A DNA stretch of 64,000 bases from Patiria pectinifera (Eukaryota; Echinodermata; Asteroidea; Valvatida; Asterinidae): positions 4,172,643 through 4,236,642 of the forward strand of contig CM057140.1 of assembly GCA_029964075.1 (NCBI GenBank), in the 5' to 3' direction. The notes under the pieces were generated by a model. It was not told where the DNA came from. It saw only the letters and a list, made by a program, of their open reading frames with translations, and searched no databases. The position numbers were made by a program, and so were the translations under genes. Shown piece by piece: positions 14,280-26,200 of the stretch. The stretch's first letter is position 1, and every line of letters begins with the position of its first letter.

Positions 14280-14403
14280 TGTTCAGGGCCTCCGCGATCC
14301 GGAGCGTATTTGGCCAAGGATTTTAAGAACACGAAACCCTAGAAACAATGCTGTTTGCTCTGTCACAAATTTCATTTCGGCGGGAAGTAGGGATGAGGCC
14401 CGC

Positions 14404-14475
14404 GGGGGGGGGGGGGGGGAGGTGAGGGCGAGGGATGGCTGAGGGGGGGGGAACCAAGGGGGACGGGGAGGGTAT
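14404..14475 (+). repeat. G-rich, quadruplex-prone tract
   Basis: A run of 16 G (14404-14419) is followed by GGTGAGGGCGAGGG, a second run of G at about 14443-14451, and GGGGGACGGGGAGGG near 14459-14472. Together there are well over four G-runs of three or more within about 70 bases on the plus strand, which satisfies the usual sequence rule for G-quadruplex formation. The minus-strand frames here are Pro-rich artefacts. Confidence 0.8.
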
Positions 14476-14555
14476 ATTAAGGAGGACGGACGTACGTGCC
14501 TTGTCGGGGTCAAGAGCCGATGATAACACTGACTCTTAGTCATGCTTTAGGTTTT

Positions 14556-15603
14556 ATGGATATCTACCGTAGGAGATATTCAAATGACCATGTAGGTCTA
14601 TGGTTATCTACTTTATTAGATAACCATTAAAACTACCATAGAACCATAGTTCTAGGGTTATATTCTGCATCAGATAATCACAATACTAGCATAGTACCAT
14701 AAGTATATGGTTATCTGCTGTATTTGATAACCATAGTGCCATGTAGTTCTATGGTGGACTGTAGATAACCATGTATTATACAACATAGAACCATATAGTT
14801 AGTATAGGGTTATCTATACTGTACTAGATAAGCAAAGAACTATAGGAACCATAGTTTTATGGTTATCTACTGTATTGGATAACCATAGAGCCAAGTAGGT
14901 CTATGGTTATCTACTGCATTAGTTCCCTGGCCATCTACTGTATTAGATACCCATAGAGTCATGTAGTTCCATGGTTATTTACTGTAGTAGATACCATAGA
15001 GCTCTGTAGTTCTATGGTGTTCTACTGTATTAGAAAACCATAGGGCCAAGTAGTTCTCTGGTTATCTACTATACCATAGAGCCATGCAGTTCTATGGTTT
15101 TCTACTGTTTTAGATAACCATAGAGCCAAGTAGTTCTCTGGTACTGTATTAGATATATCCATAGAGTCATGTAGTTCTATAGTTGTCTACTGTAGTAGAT
15201 ACCATAGGGTCATGCAGTTATATGGTTTTCTCATGTATCAGATAATCATAGAGCCCAGTAGTGCTCTGGTTACCTACTGTAGTAGCATAACCATAGAGGC
15301 ACGTAGTTCTATGGTTATCTATCCCATTAGATAATAGAGTAGCCCCTGCTAATGAGATATTTTTTACTTCTTTGTTGTCCAAAGATTTGAAATAAAAAAT
15401 AGATAAATAAATAAATAACCAAAGAGCGAAGTAGTTCTATGGTTATTTATTGTATTACATAACCATAGAGTGAAGTAGTTCTATGGTTATTTATTGTATT
15501 AGAAAACCATATAGAGCCATGTAGTTCTATGTCTGCATACTTAGTATACAGCATATAACCATGTAGTTCTATGGTTATCTACTGTAGTAGAGAACCATAG
15601 AAC
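14556..15603. repeat. Tandem array of palindromic hairpin units
   Basis: About 20 units of roughly 45-50 bp follow one another. The consensus arm is CTATGGTTATCT, a short loop such as ACTGTATT, then AGATAACCATAG, joined by a linker like AGCCATGTAGTT. Each unit can therefore fold into a stem of about 12-14 bp with a loop of about 8. Units are diverged but the two arms often keep pairing. A non-repeat segment with an A-rich AAATAAATAAATAA stretch interrupts the array at about 15335-15420. The arms contain GATA-factor cores (TTATCT/AGATAA) in back-to-back pairs. No coding potential was seen. Confidence 0.92.
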
Positions 15604-17160
15604 CTGATCATAGCACTGAGAATACGTTGTCCTTTCAACTTACCATAGTATTGCAATCAGCCTCATTAATTACAAAAATTAAACGGATTTTCTTGGATGT
15701 TTCTATTCTAAGCGTGGAAACATTTATCGTTTAAGATTAGTTTTTTGAGAATATCTGAACACTGATAAAAAATAATTCCTTTCCAGCAAAATTAAATTTG
15801 GTACATATTAACTTTGGGATATGGTTGTACCAATAGGTATGATAAAGTCTATTACTAGTTTTTTTGGAAGGTTGTTTAAGGTCGTAATAGTACTTAAAAA
15901 TATCCTTGATTTGAAAAGGGAATGACTTTCCAGCATTTACAGGAAACTAAACCACGTGAAACATGTTATACTAAGTACAGCGACCCTGGCACGCATCCAA
16001 TGGTCACACAAACATTCTGTCGACAGAGGGCGCCAAAGTTAATCTCAAAGGAATTTATTGGGTTGAATAGTCGTCTTAAGAAGTCTCAAAAGACGCACAA
16101 TAATGAAAAGCAAGGGAAAAGATATTAACATACTTTTCATCAACCGAAAATTTCAATCTCCTCGAAAACAATTTGCTCAAATTCGAAACCCAACACTTCA
16201 AGAACTAAATTTTGTAAAATAGAGTTATTTGCCGAAAGCTAGAATACACGAGACAGTAAAGGGTAAATGAACAATACGAGTCCCCATGCTACTGGGAAAG
16301 CACTCAAAAACAAATGTAGAAATTGACGGCCTACTAAACTCGCTAATCGCATTATTTCAAGTGAACTTTGACCTTAAATCGACCTACGTTAACATAAACG
16401 CCACTGGTGCACTGGCTTTCGCACCCAAAAAAGAACTTCAGGGTATTTTTCCCCTTACAAAACCCCTCAATCCCACGTACTCTCCATATTTTTTCTCTCT
16501 TTTTTTTAAAAGTCTTAGCGCGCTTTGAAGCCTCGGCGTGAATCTATTTACCGACCAACATGCCACTTCGGTTGTACGGCCAGGGCTAATCAGCCTTAAC
16601 CAAAGCCACTCGACAGTACCGCGCTGAGACAAGTCCAACCATGCGCACGTTTACTTCAAGAGCGCTCTAAGGCAAGCCCCAAATTTGACAGTAATCTGAG
16701 ATGTCTTAAATGGACAACTCGAGCTTTTTACTCCGAGCGGACCCGAAAATGTCCAAAGGGGATTTTGTTCCCCCTTCGATATGAGCGGCTCCTATGATTA
16801 TCTGCACACATCATTTTTTTTTCTTCTTCTCTCCTGTTTCTGGCTCTTTCTCTTCAAGTTAAAGGAAATTCCGGAATAATTTTGTGTTGTGGGTGGCTTT
16901 GTTCAAGATGGTCCAGGGGACGGAGCTGCGGCGCGTTTCCGCCAAGTTAGAGTTCCGTTGCAAGTGACCAACATGGACGCCATTCGTACGGGCCCGTCGA
17001 GGCCCACTTCAAGGGCATAAGCGCGGTGTAATACTAGTTAGCCTAAATAGGAAAATAATCATGTAATAAGGTCAAGCAAATCAAATTAGGTTTTGCCCTT
17101 CACCGACGTACATACACTGTATACTCAATGTGTTACCTCCCGAGTGAAAGAGTGAAAAAA
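15604..17160. other. No gene recognised
   Basis: No exon supported. A CTCF-like core CAGAGGGCGCC lies at 16024-16034. The region around 16700-17020 is richer in CpG and contains GGACGGAGCTGCGGCGCG near 16920. Its short frames (for example an 18-codon frame from the ATG near 16909) have no recognisable domain. Confidence 0.5.
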
Positions 17161-17161
17161 T

Positions 17162-17231
17162 CACTCGGGTGGGACTCGAACCCACAACCTCCTGCTTTCT
17201 AGTGCAGATGTCTTACCACTCGACCACCGAA
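17162..17231 (-). repeat. tRNA-Ser-like sequence (pseudo-tRNA or SINE head)
   Basis: On the minus strand this reads as a tRNA-shaped sequence: D-arm TGGTCGAGTGGTAAGAC, an anticodon region CACTAGAAAGCAGG with loop CTAGAAA (anticodon AGA, serine), and a T arm with B box GGTTCGAGTCC closed by GTGGG/CCCAC. The anticodon stem is imperfect (one extra base), and the long variable arm required in a serine tRNA is missing, with only about 7 bases in its place. The acceptor ends pair only partly. This points to a SINE head or a decayed tRNA copy and not to a working tRNA gene. Confidence 0.65.
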
Positions 17232-18749
17232 TGTCAAGCAAACAATTTGACCAAGTTTAGACAGCCGTGAATCCTGACTCAACCCAATAGCGTACGGTAC
17301 ATGTAAATAACAAAACCCTTAAGTGTTAAAACTCGCGTATATAGGATTTTAATTTTTTGTGTTCAAGAAACTTATGCTTTTTGTCATATTGTACTGAATG
17401 GATGTGAACACAATGTTAATATTAGCCGACTATGTTTGTAACACCAATGATTGATACAGCACTTATACCCAATGTAATTATAGTTAGGCACAATGGAAAT
17501 TAATAAACACGAACCTGAACATACATTTGATGAATACAGGCAGGACAAATGCGACAGATTCATGAATTGATATAACAAATGGAACACAAGTGTCAGGGTG
17601 CAGATTTAATGGAACAAAGATAATTGCAAAACAAACTTTGACAAATGAATGCATTTGCGCAGTCATGCAGATCCAATGTACGCTTAATTATTGCTAGAGT
17701 CCTCCTTAATCACTTGAAAGTATTCTTTTTTTCATCTGGTGTTTGCAATGAGCCCCACCTTGACGTGAACACCTTCGTGACAGCTCACTAGTGATAAGTT
17801 ATGTCCACACACGACGCGCAAGCAACAAGACTGTCAAAAAACCTCGTGGCTAACCCAAACTCATTTATAAAATGCTTTGCTATACTTCGAGATAAATTAT
17901 GAAACTGAGAAGTGTCATAATGATTGGTGCTTAGTCCCCAACCCCCTTCTTTCCTTCCAATTTATTCCGGCAGTGTGGTCATCGATAACTCGGAATTTTG
18001 GACTGTAATTTTAATGTCTCTGTAAGCACATTAATCACGGAGCGTGCGCGATCGCGAAGGTCATTTTTGTAACTTGGCCCGTCACGGTGAGCCGTGTTTG
18101 TGTGTACAACTGCTTCGTCAGGTGAATGTATAAGTGGTGTCATATTCTGGTGCTGATTTCTAGGGTTTTGTCGTGCGGTGATCATTGTGTGATTGAATGT
18201 TGGCAGCTCCGTTCAAAGTTCGACATGTCGAAGTTATGTGTTGCTATTTTCCAGTAATTTTCTGATGATTACTCTTAGTTATGATACTAAAAATAGTGTG
18301 GTAAGGACAATTGTGTCATGCATTGATATTGATAATAATATACGGATTACATTGATGGGCAATGGCAGCGACGACTGTGACGATGAAAAGACGACAATGA
18401 CATGATGTCATGGTGAGGACACGATATAGCTCCTACCATTGTATTCTTTGTTTATGTCAGCACTAATGTGCAGGGTTAAAGGTATGTCGGATTGTTGATG
18501 ACAATTTGAACATTAATCCTTTGTGACTAGCCATTTCAAACAAGGCCAGCCCAGCAGTCGAAATAAATCAAGTGACTGTTTTTAACAGTTGCGTGCTCCC
18601 TACCTTCGTATAAAAGCAGGATTGACTGGTTGTGATTGTTAGGAAACTTGATGCAGCTAATGCTTTGGCTGTAGGATATTGATAAGCCAGCTGTGCTATA
18701 TCAGTCACTTACTTTTGTCTGTTGATGGTATTTGACTTGTTGTGACTGA
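17232..18749. other. No gene recognised
   Basis: AT-rich sequence without a supported exon. Around 18193-18405 a short frame ends in Asp-rich codons (GACGATGAAAAGACGAC), but it shows no domain and no clear splice sites. A TGATTGAT octamer occurs near 17446. Confidence 0.5.
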
Positions 18750-18986
18750 TCAAACAAAAGGAGGGTTAACGGCGACAATGGCGCTGGTTCTAACGACGAC
18801 CAAAGCGACGGTGACATCCAAAATGACAACCACGACATCCAGAATGACAACCACGACGACAAGGAATGTTCTCAAATCAAAGTAAACTCAAAGTATAGGT
18901 ACGCCATCCGACCACAAACACGCGGTCCTTGCTACAGCTCCTATAGCTCTCATCACATTAGACGCAGAAAAGAAGAAGTTAAGCGC
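18750..18986 (+). CDS. Possible exon, acidic Asn/Asp-rich frame (weak)
   Basis: A 79-codon frame stays open between an in-frame stop at 18747 and a TGA at 18987. It has no initiating ATG in frame near its beginning, so it could only be an internal or terminal exon. An AG with weak upstream pyrimidines at about 18760 could serve as acceptor. The product would begin NGDNGAGSNDDQSDGD, contain two copies of IQNDNHD (a 21-bp duplication at about 18813-18854), and end in a basic stretch HHIRRRKEEVKR. It resembles a low-complexity acidic linker with a basic tail. I do not recognise a family. GAC-repeat slippage in non-coding DNA could produce the same pattern, so this is a weak call. Confidence 0.15.
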
Positions 18987-18989
18987 TGA

Positions 18990-21721
18990 TTGGTATTCAT
19001 CTAACGCGTCGACAGTCATTTCTTCCGACACCTCCGAGCAGTCCACACTTCACAGCCTCATACCACGTGGACAACTCTCGTCTAGATTCCTGCCTTCATC
19101 TATTATTGACACGGCTGCTGAACCTTTAATGTGAGCAGGGCCCCCTGGAATGATTAGGTGCCGGACTGAATAACGCCATCTTGTTGGAATGGATGATGAT
19201 GTTAGTGTCGTGATAAATGGTGCGGGATGATGAGGTCCTTTCCCTTGAATGGACAGCATGGGTCGTTAGGCGTCGACGGTCCCATGGCGCGGGGGCATTG
19301 TTTTAAGGCCATTAGCGGTCTTACACAGACAAACAATTCAATCCAAAAGTTTGTCACGAATGCAGTTCTAAAGACCCCTTTTTAGGCTTGTTAAAATACA
19401 TTACAGTATAACAATACGTTGAACCTGACGTGTTAGTTATAGTTTTATACAGGAATCATCACCAATGCGATGCATAACTTCTCTCTTTTCGGAATGAAAG
19501 CAACTGTTTGGGCACTGCTGTCATTTCTTTGGTTTGAAAGCACTTGTTATATCTCATCGTTGGTGCAATGTCATAGGTACCCATAATGTGCATTGGCTTT
19601 GTGAATGTAGGCTTTGTGTTTCGTCCACGTGCTCTAGCCGCTCACGATTTCTGATCACGTGCCCCTTTGCACCAAGGATCTGCAGGTCAGAAACCTCGGG
19701 ACTTAGTTAACATGAGACGCGCCGTGTGTCAGATGACCGATCACTGAGCACAAGCCGTTTGCTAATTTTGGGCAGCTAACAACTTGGGTGTTCAGCAAGT
19801 GTCGGGAAAGTCATGAAGCGGGAACTAGAGCGCGGCTTGCGGTCTGTGCACCCGGGTTTAACACCGCTGCGGCCCTCCATCCATCACCGGCCGTGACTCG
19901 GGGACTAGACGCTCCTCGTCCCCCCTCGGTCTCAAGACAGAAATTAGGGGAAGGAAAAAAAATAACCACCACACCAAACTCATTCCAGAGCCATCCAGGC
20001 GTTACCCAGTTACCCTCATACACGACGACAGTATCATCCTCTACCTTCTAGTTATCTCTCAGACCAGTACGCGCTCATTCTCCTCAGCATCTACATATCC
20101 TCTTCTTTTTTTAACTCCTCGGGATCGGAACACATAAATATCGTAATTTGGTGAGACAAATGGCACGTCTGTTTGTTCACGGACCGGCAGACGGGGGGAA
20201 CATGGAACCGGGAGTTGAGAGCGCCGAGGCCGGGGGAATTAGGAACCCCCGAGGCATCGAGCGAATGGAAGATGATTACTAGCGAGTCTTGTGATAAATG
20301 ACCACCCGAAGCAGTTGGCTCTCTCGCCAGGTTGTGAAGCCCCGTGTACGTGCTAGCGATCCAAACTACCTCATCATGTACGGCCTGAGAGAGTCTTAGC
20401 TCTGCACCATTTTCCGCGAGTTCTTTCTCTTTTTTTTTACCCAGGCTGTGCGTGTGTCGCTTTATCGCTTATAGCGGCTGACCCAATACGGTGCCTAAAA
20501 GTCTACCTACGGATAAAATTGCACAGACGTTGGGCTGGCCTCTCTGTCATAAACTGTTTGTTGGTCCATCCGTCTGTCTGGTTAGCTCGCTCGACTAGTC
20601 TATCTTCGTACTTGTAATCAACCCGAAACCAAAAAGCTAAATAGGGTGTGTGTTGATCTAGTTCATATTAACGATTGAGTGTCATGAAAACTGTGTGTCG
20701 GCTGGAAATGAAGTTGTTATTGTTCTAAAGCCCACACCGACCCGCAATAGCACAGTGTAATGCCACAGCAATCGTCCAATTGAAACTAAATTTACTGCCC
20801 GTAACCTGCATGTGCGGTATAATGAGCCTATCCTGCGGTGTACGCACGCCGCGTTTTTACACCTGCTGTGCGCTTGCCTGCGTTTTAGGATCGGTATCAG
20901 TACAAAAAAGAGCAACAAAACAATATAGCTATAACAGATGATTGGCCATCAATTGTTATATTCCCAACATATGGCACGGCAAAACGCAATGGAAATCAAA
21001 GCAGACACGGAGATTCATTTATTATTATTTTTTCCTCTTGATGTCACAAGCCTATTTCATTCCTTTGTAAATACAATTGAGTTGTTTATACCGTAGGCTA
21101 TGTTTTTGATTTATTATAATCACGATGACTCTCAGTGATTCTATTTTCTAGTTTGTTTTTCTCACCGTAACATGATTATGTGTGGCACTATTTTGATTGT
21201 TTTCAAAAGAGTTTTAAAATGTTGGTTGCAAAATGTTAAGGTGAATATTATGGTACCAAATCGATAGATTTGTTATTGTTTGAGCTGACATACATTATTT
21301 AACATGACGTGTATTAATATCTCACATGATAACACAATGTTGGGGTATTATAACTACCGAGAATGATACCCGTAGTAGGGAGGGTTTCCCATAGGGTGCA
21401 CAAAAATTTACTTTTCATGACCCTTAACCCCTAATATGCTACCGCCACGAATGCTGGTACGTTTGTTTTGGACCACAAGCAATCGATCGTGCCAATTTGC
21501 GACACTCACTAAATTGTGCCTCTTTTGTGACATTAGGGAGACATTGAGAGAGACATTTATCCACCTTGTGTCCCTAAAAAGGTATGCATTACCCATGACG
21601 AACAACATTTCTCCTTGAGGGGATTTTAAAGCAGTTAAAGATATAAAACAAAATTATACTAGGATGAGGCATTTGCTTAATTCGGATCCCAATAATCAAC
21701 ATTTTGGGATGGCTTCAGTGC
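18990..21721. other. No gene recognised
   Basis: No supportable exon or RNA gene. Sequence near 19800-20440 is GC-richer and free of simple repeats (a possible regulatory region), while 20930-21360 is AT-rich. Open frames here overlap on opposite strands and have no motif. Confidence 0.5.
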
Positions 21722-22252
21722 TTAAAGGGAATATACATCATTTGCTTTTGCTGTTTTTTTCAATGAATGGAAATTGGGGTTATATATATATATATATTAT
21801 TTTTATACACACAATAATAATATTTTTAAAGGAAGCATCCTGTAAAATCATGGCACCTGGTATACTGTCATTTTCAAGAAAAGTGGTATTTTTGTATCAA
21901 TTTCAACGCTGATCCGCCGACCAGCGTTGGAAAAAAAATTTCTTTTTCAAATTACTGGCCCAATTGACCATCGCACTTGTTTGCAATGAACACTACACAT
22001 ATGGTACAACGGGCAGCAGCTAGACTGGTTCCCTGACCTTACAATTCCCCATGTATGTGAACTGCTCTGTTTTTCCTTAAATGGAGAAAAAGGATAGACT
22101 AAGGGAAAATGATTGTTTTTCTTGGTTTTATAGCATTTTTTGAAAAACCTCAAAAAAAAAATATTACTATTATTATATATATATTTCCAACCCCCCAATT
22201 CCATCCATTTCTGAAAATTACAGCAAAAGAAAATGATGTATATTGCCTTTAA
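21722..22252. mobile_element. TTAA-family MITE, copy 1
   Basis: The element is bounded by TTAA at 21722-21725 and 22249-22252. It begins TTAAAGGGAATATACATCAT and ends in the reverse complement of TTAAAGGCAATATACATCAT. In this copy the inverted ends remain alike for roughly 80 bases. An imperfect 28-bp palindrome, conserved in other copies, sits at 21903-21930, and an ACTGGTTCCCTGACC motif at about 22024-22038. TTAA duplication is typical of piggyBac-type elements, but TA (Tc1/mariner) cannot be excluded from these bases. No transposase frame is present, so it is non-autonomous. Confidence 0.85.
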
Positions 22253-23103
22253 CCAAATCATCAAACTGTATGTGGTGAAATAGACTGCTATCTCTGACCC
22301 CGTGGTCTTTGCACCATAATACATCATGCTTAATTCGCGTCTGTAGTCCAACCACGAATAAAAGCCGCCAGGGTATTATCTCAGAGAGTATAGAGGGTTC
22401 AAAGCGATGCGCACAAACAGTGAGGTAAAAACAAACAACCAAAACATATCAATGAAATGACGGCGTCACTTAAACAGTAGGTACGATGAACGTGCTAGGA
22501 AAACAAATATCACACTAAAACAAGCAGTATCCAACATGCTTTCAACATACGTAAAATATCTCTTACAAATTAATGTAAAACTTGTTTTTTTTTCCTGGAA
22601 AAAAAAGGCGAAAGTCATGCATGAAACATTTTTTTTTTTCAGAATTCGGCCAAACAATCTTTGACAAGGTTAATATTGGTTTTCGACATTTACATATTTT
22701 AGCAAACATGCAACTGAACAATGCAACGTAAATAAATGGCCAGTCTTTTATCTAGTAAAACGTCAACATACTTCATTGGCCATGTCAAAACTATATAAAT
22801 GATCACCATTAAATATATTACATGATACTGCTATAATGCAATCCTATTACTACGATACAAACATATTGGGTTGTACCAAACAATTTACCAGTACATCTGT
22901 GTCGTATCCCTGCCTCCTTACTATAACAACAAATATTATGAGAACTACACGATACCAGTAGTTCAAATAGCAGCTCACACACTTCGACATAAAAAGTGAT
23001 GGGCAATTAAACGTATGCAATAAAAGATTTCTGTCTAGCGACCGCGATTCTTCTTGTCTGATGTAGCGTGCGAGAGTTTTAGTGCAATTACAAATCGCGC
23101 GAT
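22253..23103. other. No gene recognised
   Basis: AT-rich sequence with poly-T and poly-A runs (for example near 22585-22645). No supportable feature. Confidence 0.5.
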
Positions 23104-23240
23104 ATACCTCATGCGTTTAGCAGCCATCTTAGGGGGCAATGCTGGGATATGCACGAGTGACCCTTTTGTGAAATCATTGCTACTGAATTCAAATAACAAA
23201 AGACGCCCTCCAAGATGGCGGCTTTGCTTAAGGTCTATAC
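23104..23240. mobile_element. Small MITE with CCATCTT ends, copy 1
   Basis: About 137 bases with imperfect inverted ends. The left end contains GCAGCCATCTTAGGGGGCAA, and the right end, reverse-complemented, contains GCCGCCATCTTGGAGGGC next to TATAGACCTTA. The interior shares GGGATATGCA and a segment related to GAATTCAAATAACAAAAGA with the copies at 29.4 and 46.1 kb. The right end includes an exact YY1-type AAGATGGCGGC at 23212-23222. There is no coding capacity. The superfamily cannot be fixed from this copy. Confidence 0.75.
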
Positions 23241-26200
23241 CAAACTGTACAAATGGCTTGCATAGTAAGAACATTAAATTATACAAAAACATGCACGTTT
23301 TATAATTAAAAGTGGAGATTTCAGGTGATAGCATGTTTGTGGCAATAGGTTTTTTTTGTAAATACGACACCTGTCGTCCTGAGAACTCGTTGATTGAAGT
23401 AGTAAGGAGACCATGTATTTATCCCAATTTAAAAAAAAAGATGTGAGTTCAAGTAAAATTACAAGCATCATGGCTTAAACGCAACGAACTGAAAAGAATA
23501 TTAAGGTGGGATTACGTAGCATCCTTGACATTTTGTTCTATTTCTGTTTTGGTATAAGCGTAAAAAGGCAGTCACCTTTTGCGGCCAACCTTGGATAAAC
23601 CCTGGCGTACCTTGAACTCCGCGGCACGCTACAGTCCCAACGCAAGTCGTTTAATCATCTCATGTCCCGAGCCTTCTTCCGTTTCCCCCCATTCTCATCA
23701 TTATGTGTAAATATGATCTTCGCACAACCTTGGCAAGGGTGAAATAAAACTTTGCCGGTCGGCGGTCTCGCTAGAGTCAATCATTTTCCCCCTGTATAGC
23801 ATGAGGCGTCTCGTGGGGGAAACCTAGCGCATCCTGATCGGAATCGTAGACCTGAGGAAAGGGGGAGGATTAGGCTCGGAGCTCCGGCCGACGGCCCTAC
23901 GGGGCCCAGCGGCCGGCCCATGGGGCGGACAAATATGATTATTTCTCCCCTTGTAAATTTGCCCACGGAAATCACAATGCATATGTTTCCTTGTGCGGTG
24001 GGGATTAAAAAACACACAGCGTCCGGGCTCCGTGTGCTTGCCAACGTTAAATAAAATTGATAGACATAGAACGAGAGATACAGAGAACGAGGGATAGGGG
24101 AGACAGAATTACCGGCGTGTTTACGAGGCTGGGATACAGGTGGTTGAAATGGCGTACTGTTGTTGCAGCAGCGTAAAATCTGAAGCTAAAAAACAAGCGG
24201 CTTATATCGTGCAACCAATATGATCCTAAGATTGATAAATCACAATACGACAGTTCCCACTAAAAAATAAACACACCTAAAGTTCAGGCTTATTTTGATA
24301 TAGATTGTGTAGATTACGTTACACTGTGTACGCTTTTTCTATTTAACTCACAGTCTGTATTTGTTTTTCCTCCGATTTCACGGACAACAAACCGTAATTT
24401 GGAACATTCAGGCCAATTCCTCGGGGCTTTACTTTTTCAAATCACAAAACAACTTCCCGCAATGCAAACGCAAAGCGCAAACAGACAGAAGATGCTCAAT
24501 TGCTGTAATTTATCCGTAATGAACACATTTTGTGACCATCATTTATATTCGTCTCAATTGTATTCTCTCCGTCGCACAACTGACCACATAACACACGCGT
24601 TCTTTTGATCAATATTTCTCAATCTCGTCGTTAATTTATCAAAATCAGCCCGGCAGCCGTAAGTAACAATTCGCCTCGTTTCTTTTCATCCTCAAACCAA
24701 CAAAAAAAACCAAACCACAACTGGATGATTTTGACAGACTGCAGTGCAGACACATCGATACACACGTTGGCTGTACGTATTTTCGGCGCTCAAAGCCCAA
24801 ACCTGCAGGTGATAGTGACAGCCGCCGATTTATCATTCTGCGCACGGCGAACCCTGCACCCGTGGGTTCCAGTCGCCGTTTGTTACAAACACTAAACAAC
24901 AACAACAGCCGGGCTCTGGTTTTTTTTTTTTAGTCAACACTGTTGACACGCGCCTAGCACCCCCATGCAGGCCCTTCACACACGCACTCATATCCATAAA
25001 TCAGTCTGGTATTGATGTACTTGAGATAACTCCAAGTATCAATTCTTGTATTTCCTTTAGTTTGGGGATTTTTTTTGTTCCGATCGAGAGGCTTGGTTGG
25101 AGTATGACTGACGTGTGTGGCGATTAGAAAGGCAACAAAATCAGAGAAAAGAAAAAAAAAATCCGTTTTTAGCATGTGGCAATCTTGGTGTTGCCTATAA
25201 ACAAAAAAGGAAATTATTCCAAGTCGGTATAATTGTACTTTCAAGAAGATAAAAAGCACACCAGAGTTTGATTTCGAACTAAAAATACAAACGAATGAAA
25301 ACAATGTCTGCGATAAAATTATGAAACACAAACTACAGTACTACCGTACGAATACATGCTTTGCCAAACTCACCAAACAGGCTCTTTCGCGCGCGACGAG
25401 GTTGACCGATAGAGGGCGCTGTTGCACAGAATAGTGGGCAATGGCCTGAATGGTGTTTTGGGGAAAATGTCAACCCATTTTTAAGTACCTTAATGATTAA
25501 TGGCGCGAATATGTAAATTGGTAGGTGAACTCATTGTATAGTGCAAGTTGTGTTGATAAGACGGATTGGTAGGACAGGGCGGTGCATAACTTGCTTTTTG
25601 ATGATCTTCGTTTTTCCACCTTTAAATGCCAAGTTACTCACGGTCTGTTATTAAGATATTTTTTGGTAATTTAATTAAAAAACAAGGTGTAAATAGAGCT
25701 TTCAAAGACGAACGACCCCCCCCCAAAAACCAACAACAACAACAAACAAACAAACAAGGCAGTTAGTTAGTTCGTACAAGATTCAAAAATTATTTTACGA
25801 GACTGTCATTTAATTTTTCACAAATTTGCTCTCGACCTTAATTGTTCCTACTAACTTGTGTCTTATCAATTATTTTAAATTTACACATCTACTTTACACA
25901 AAATGGTGAAAACTGAAGCAGCAGAAATACATTGATTTCGGTAAAACGGTCTGAAACGTGTATCTACCAAGCTCTGTGGTCGTGTTGGCCGATGTTATTA
26001 GCGCTACTGGATCCCCTGCAACCAATTGCCAACAATCTTCGTATATTCCAGGTATTAATTATAGCAGGAGGCAAGATACAGTTTTTCCAGCGTTTTTCTT
26101 GAGAGAGAGAGAAAAAAGACCGCTCGGTAAATTATAATCAAACCCTCCTCGTCAGCACGCGTTGCCTAACCCAGACGGGTGTATGTGTCTGGGTGTGTGG

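Noticed and set aside
17162-17231. Functional tRNA-Ser(AGA) gene
   Set aside because: The long variable arm of a serine tRNA is absent, the anticodon stem has an extra base and the acceptor stem pairs only partly.
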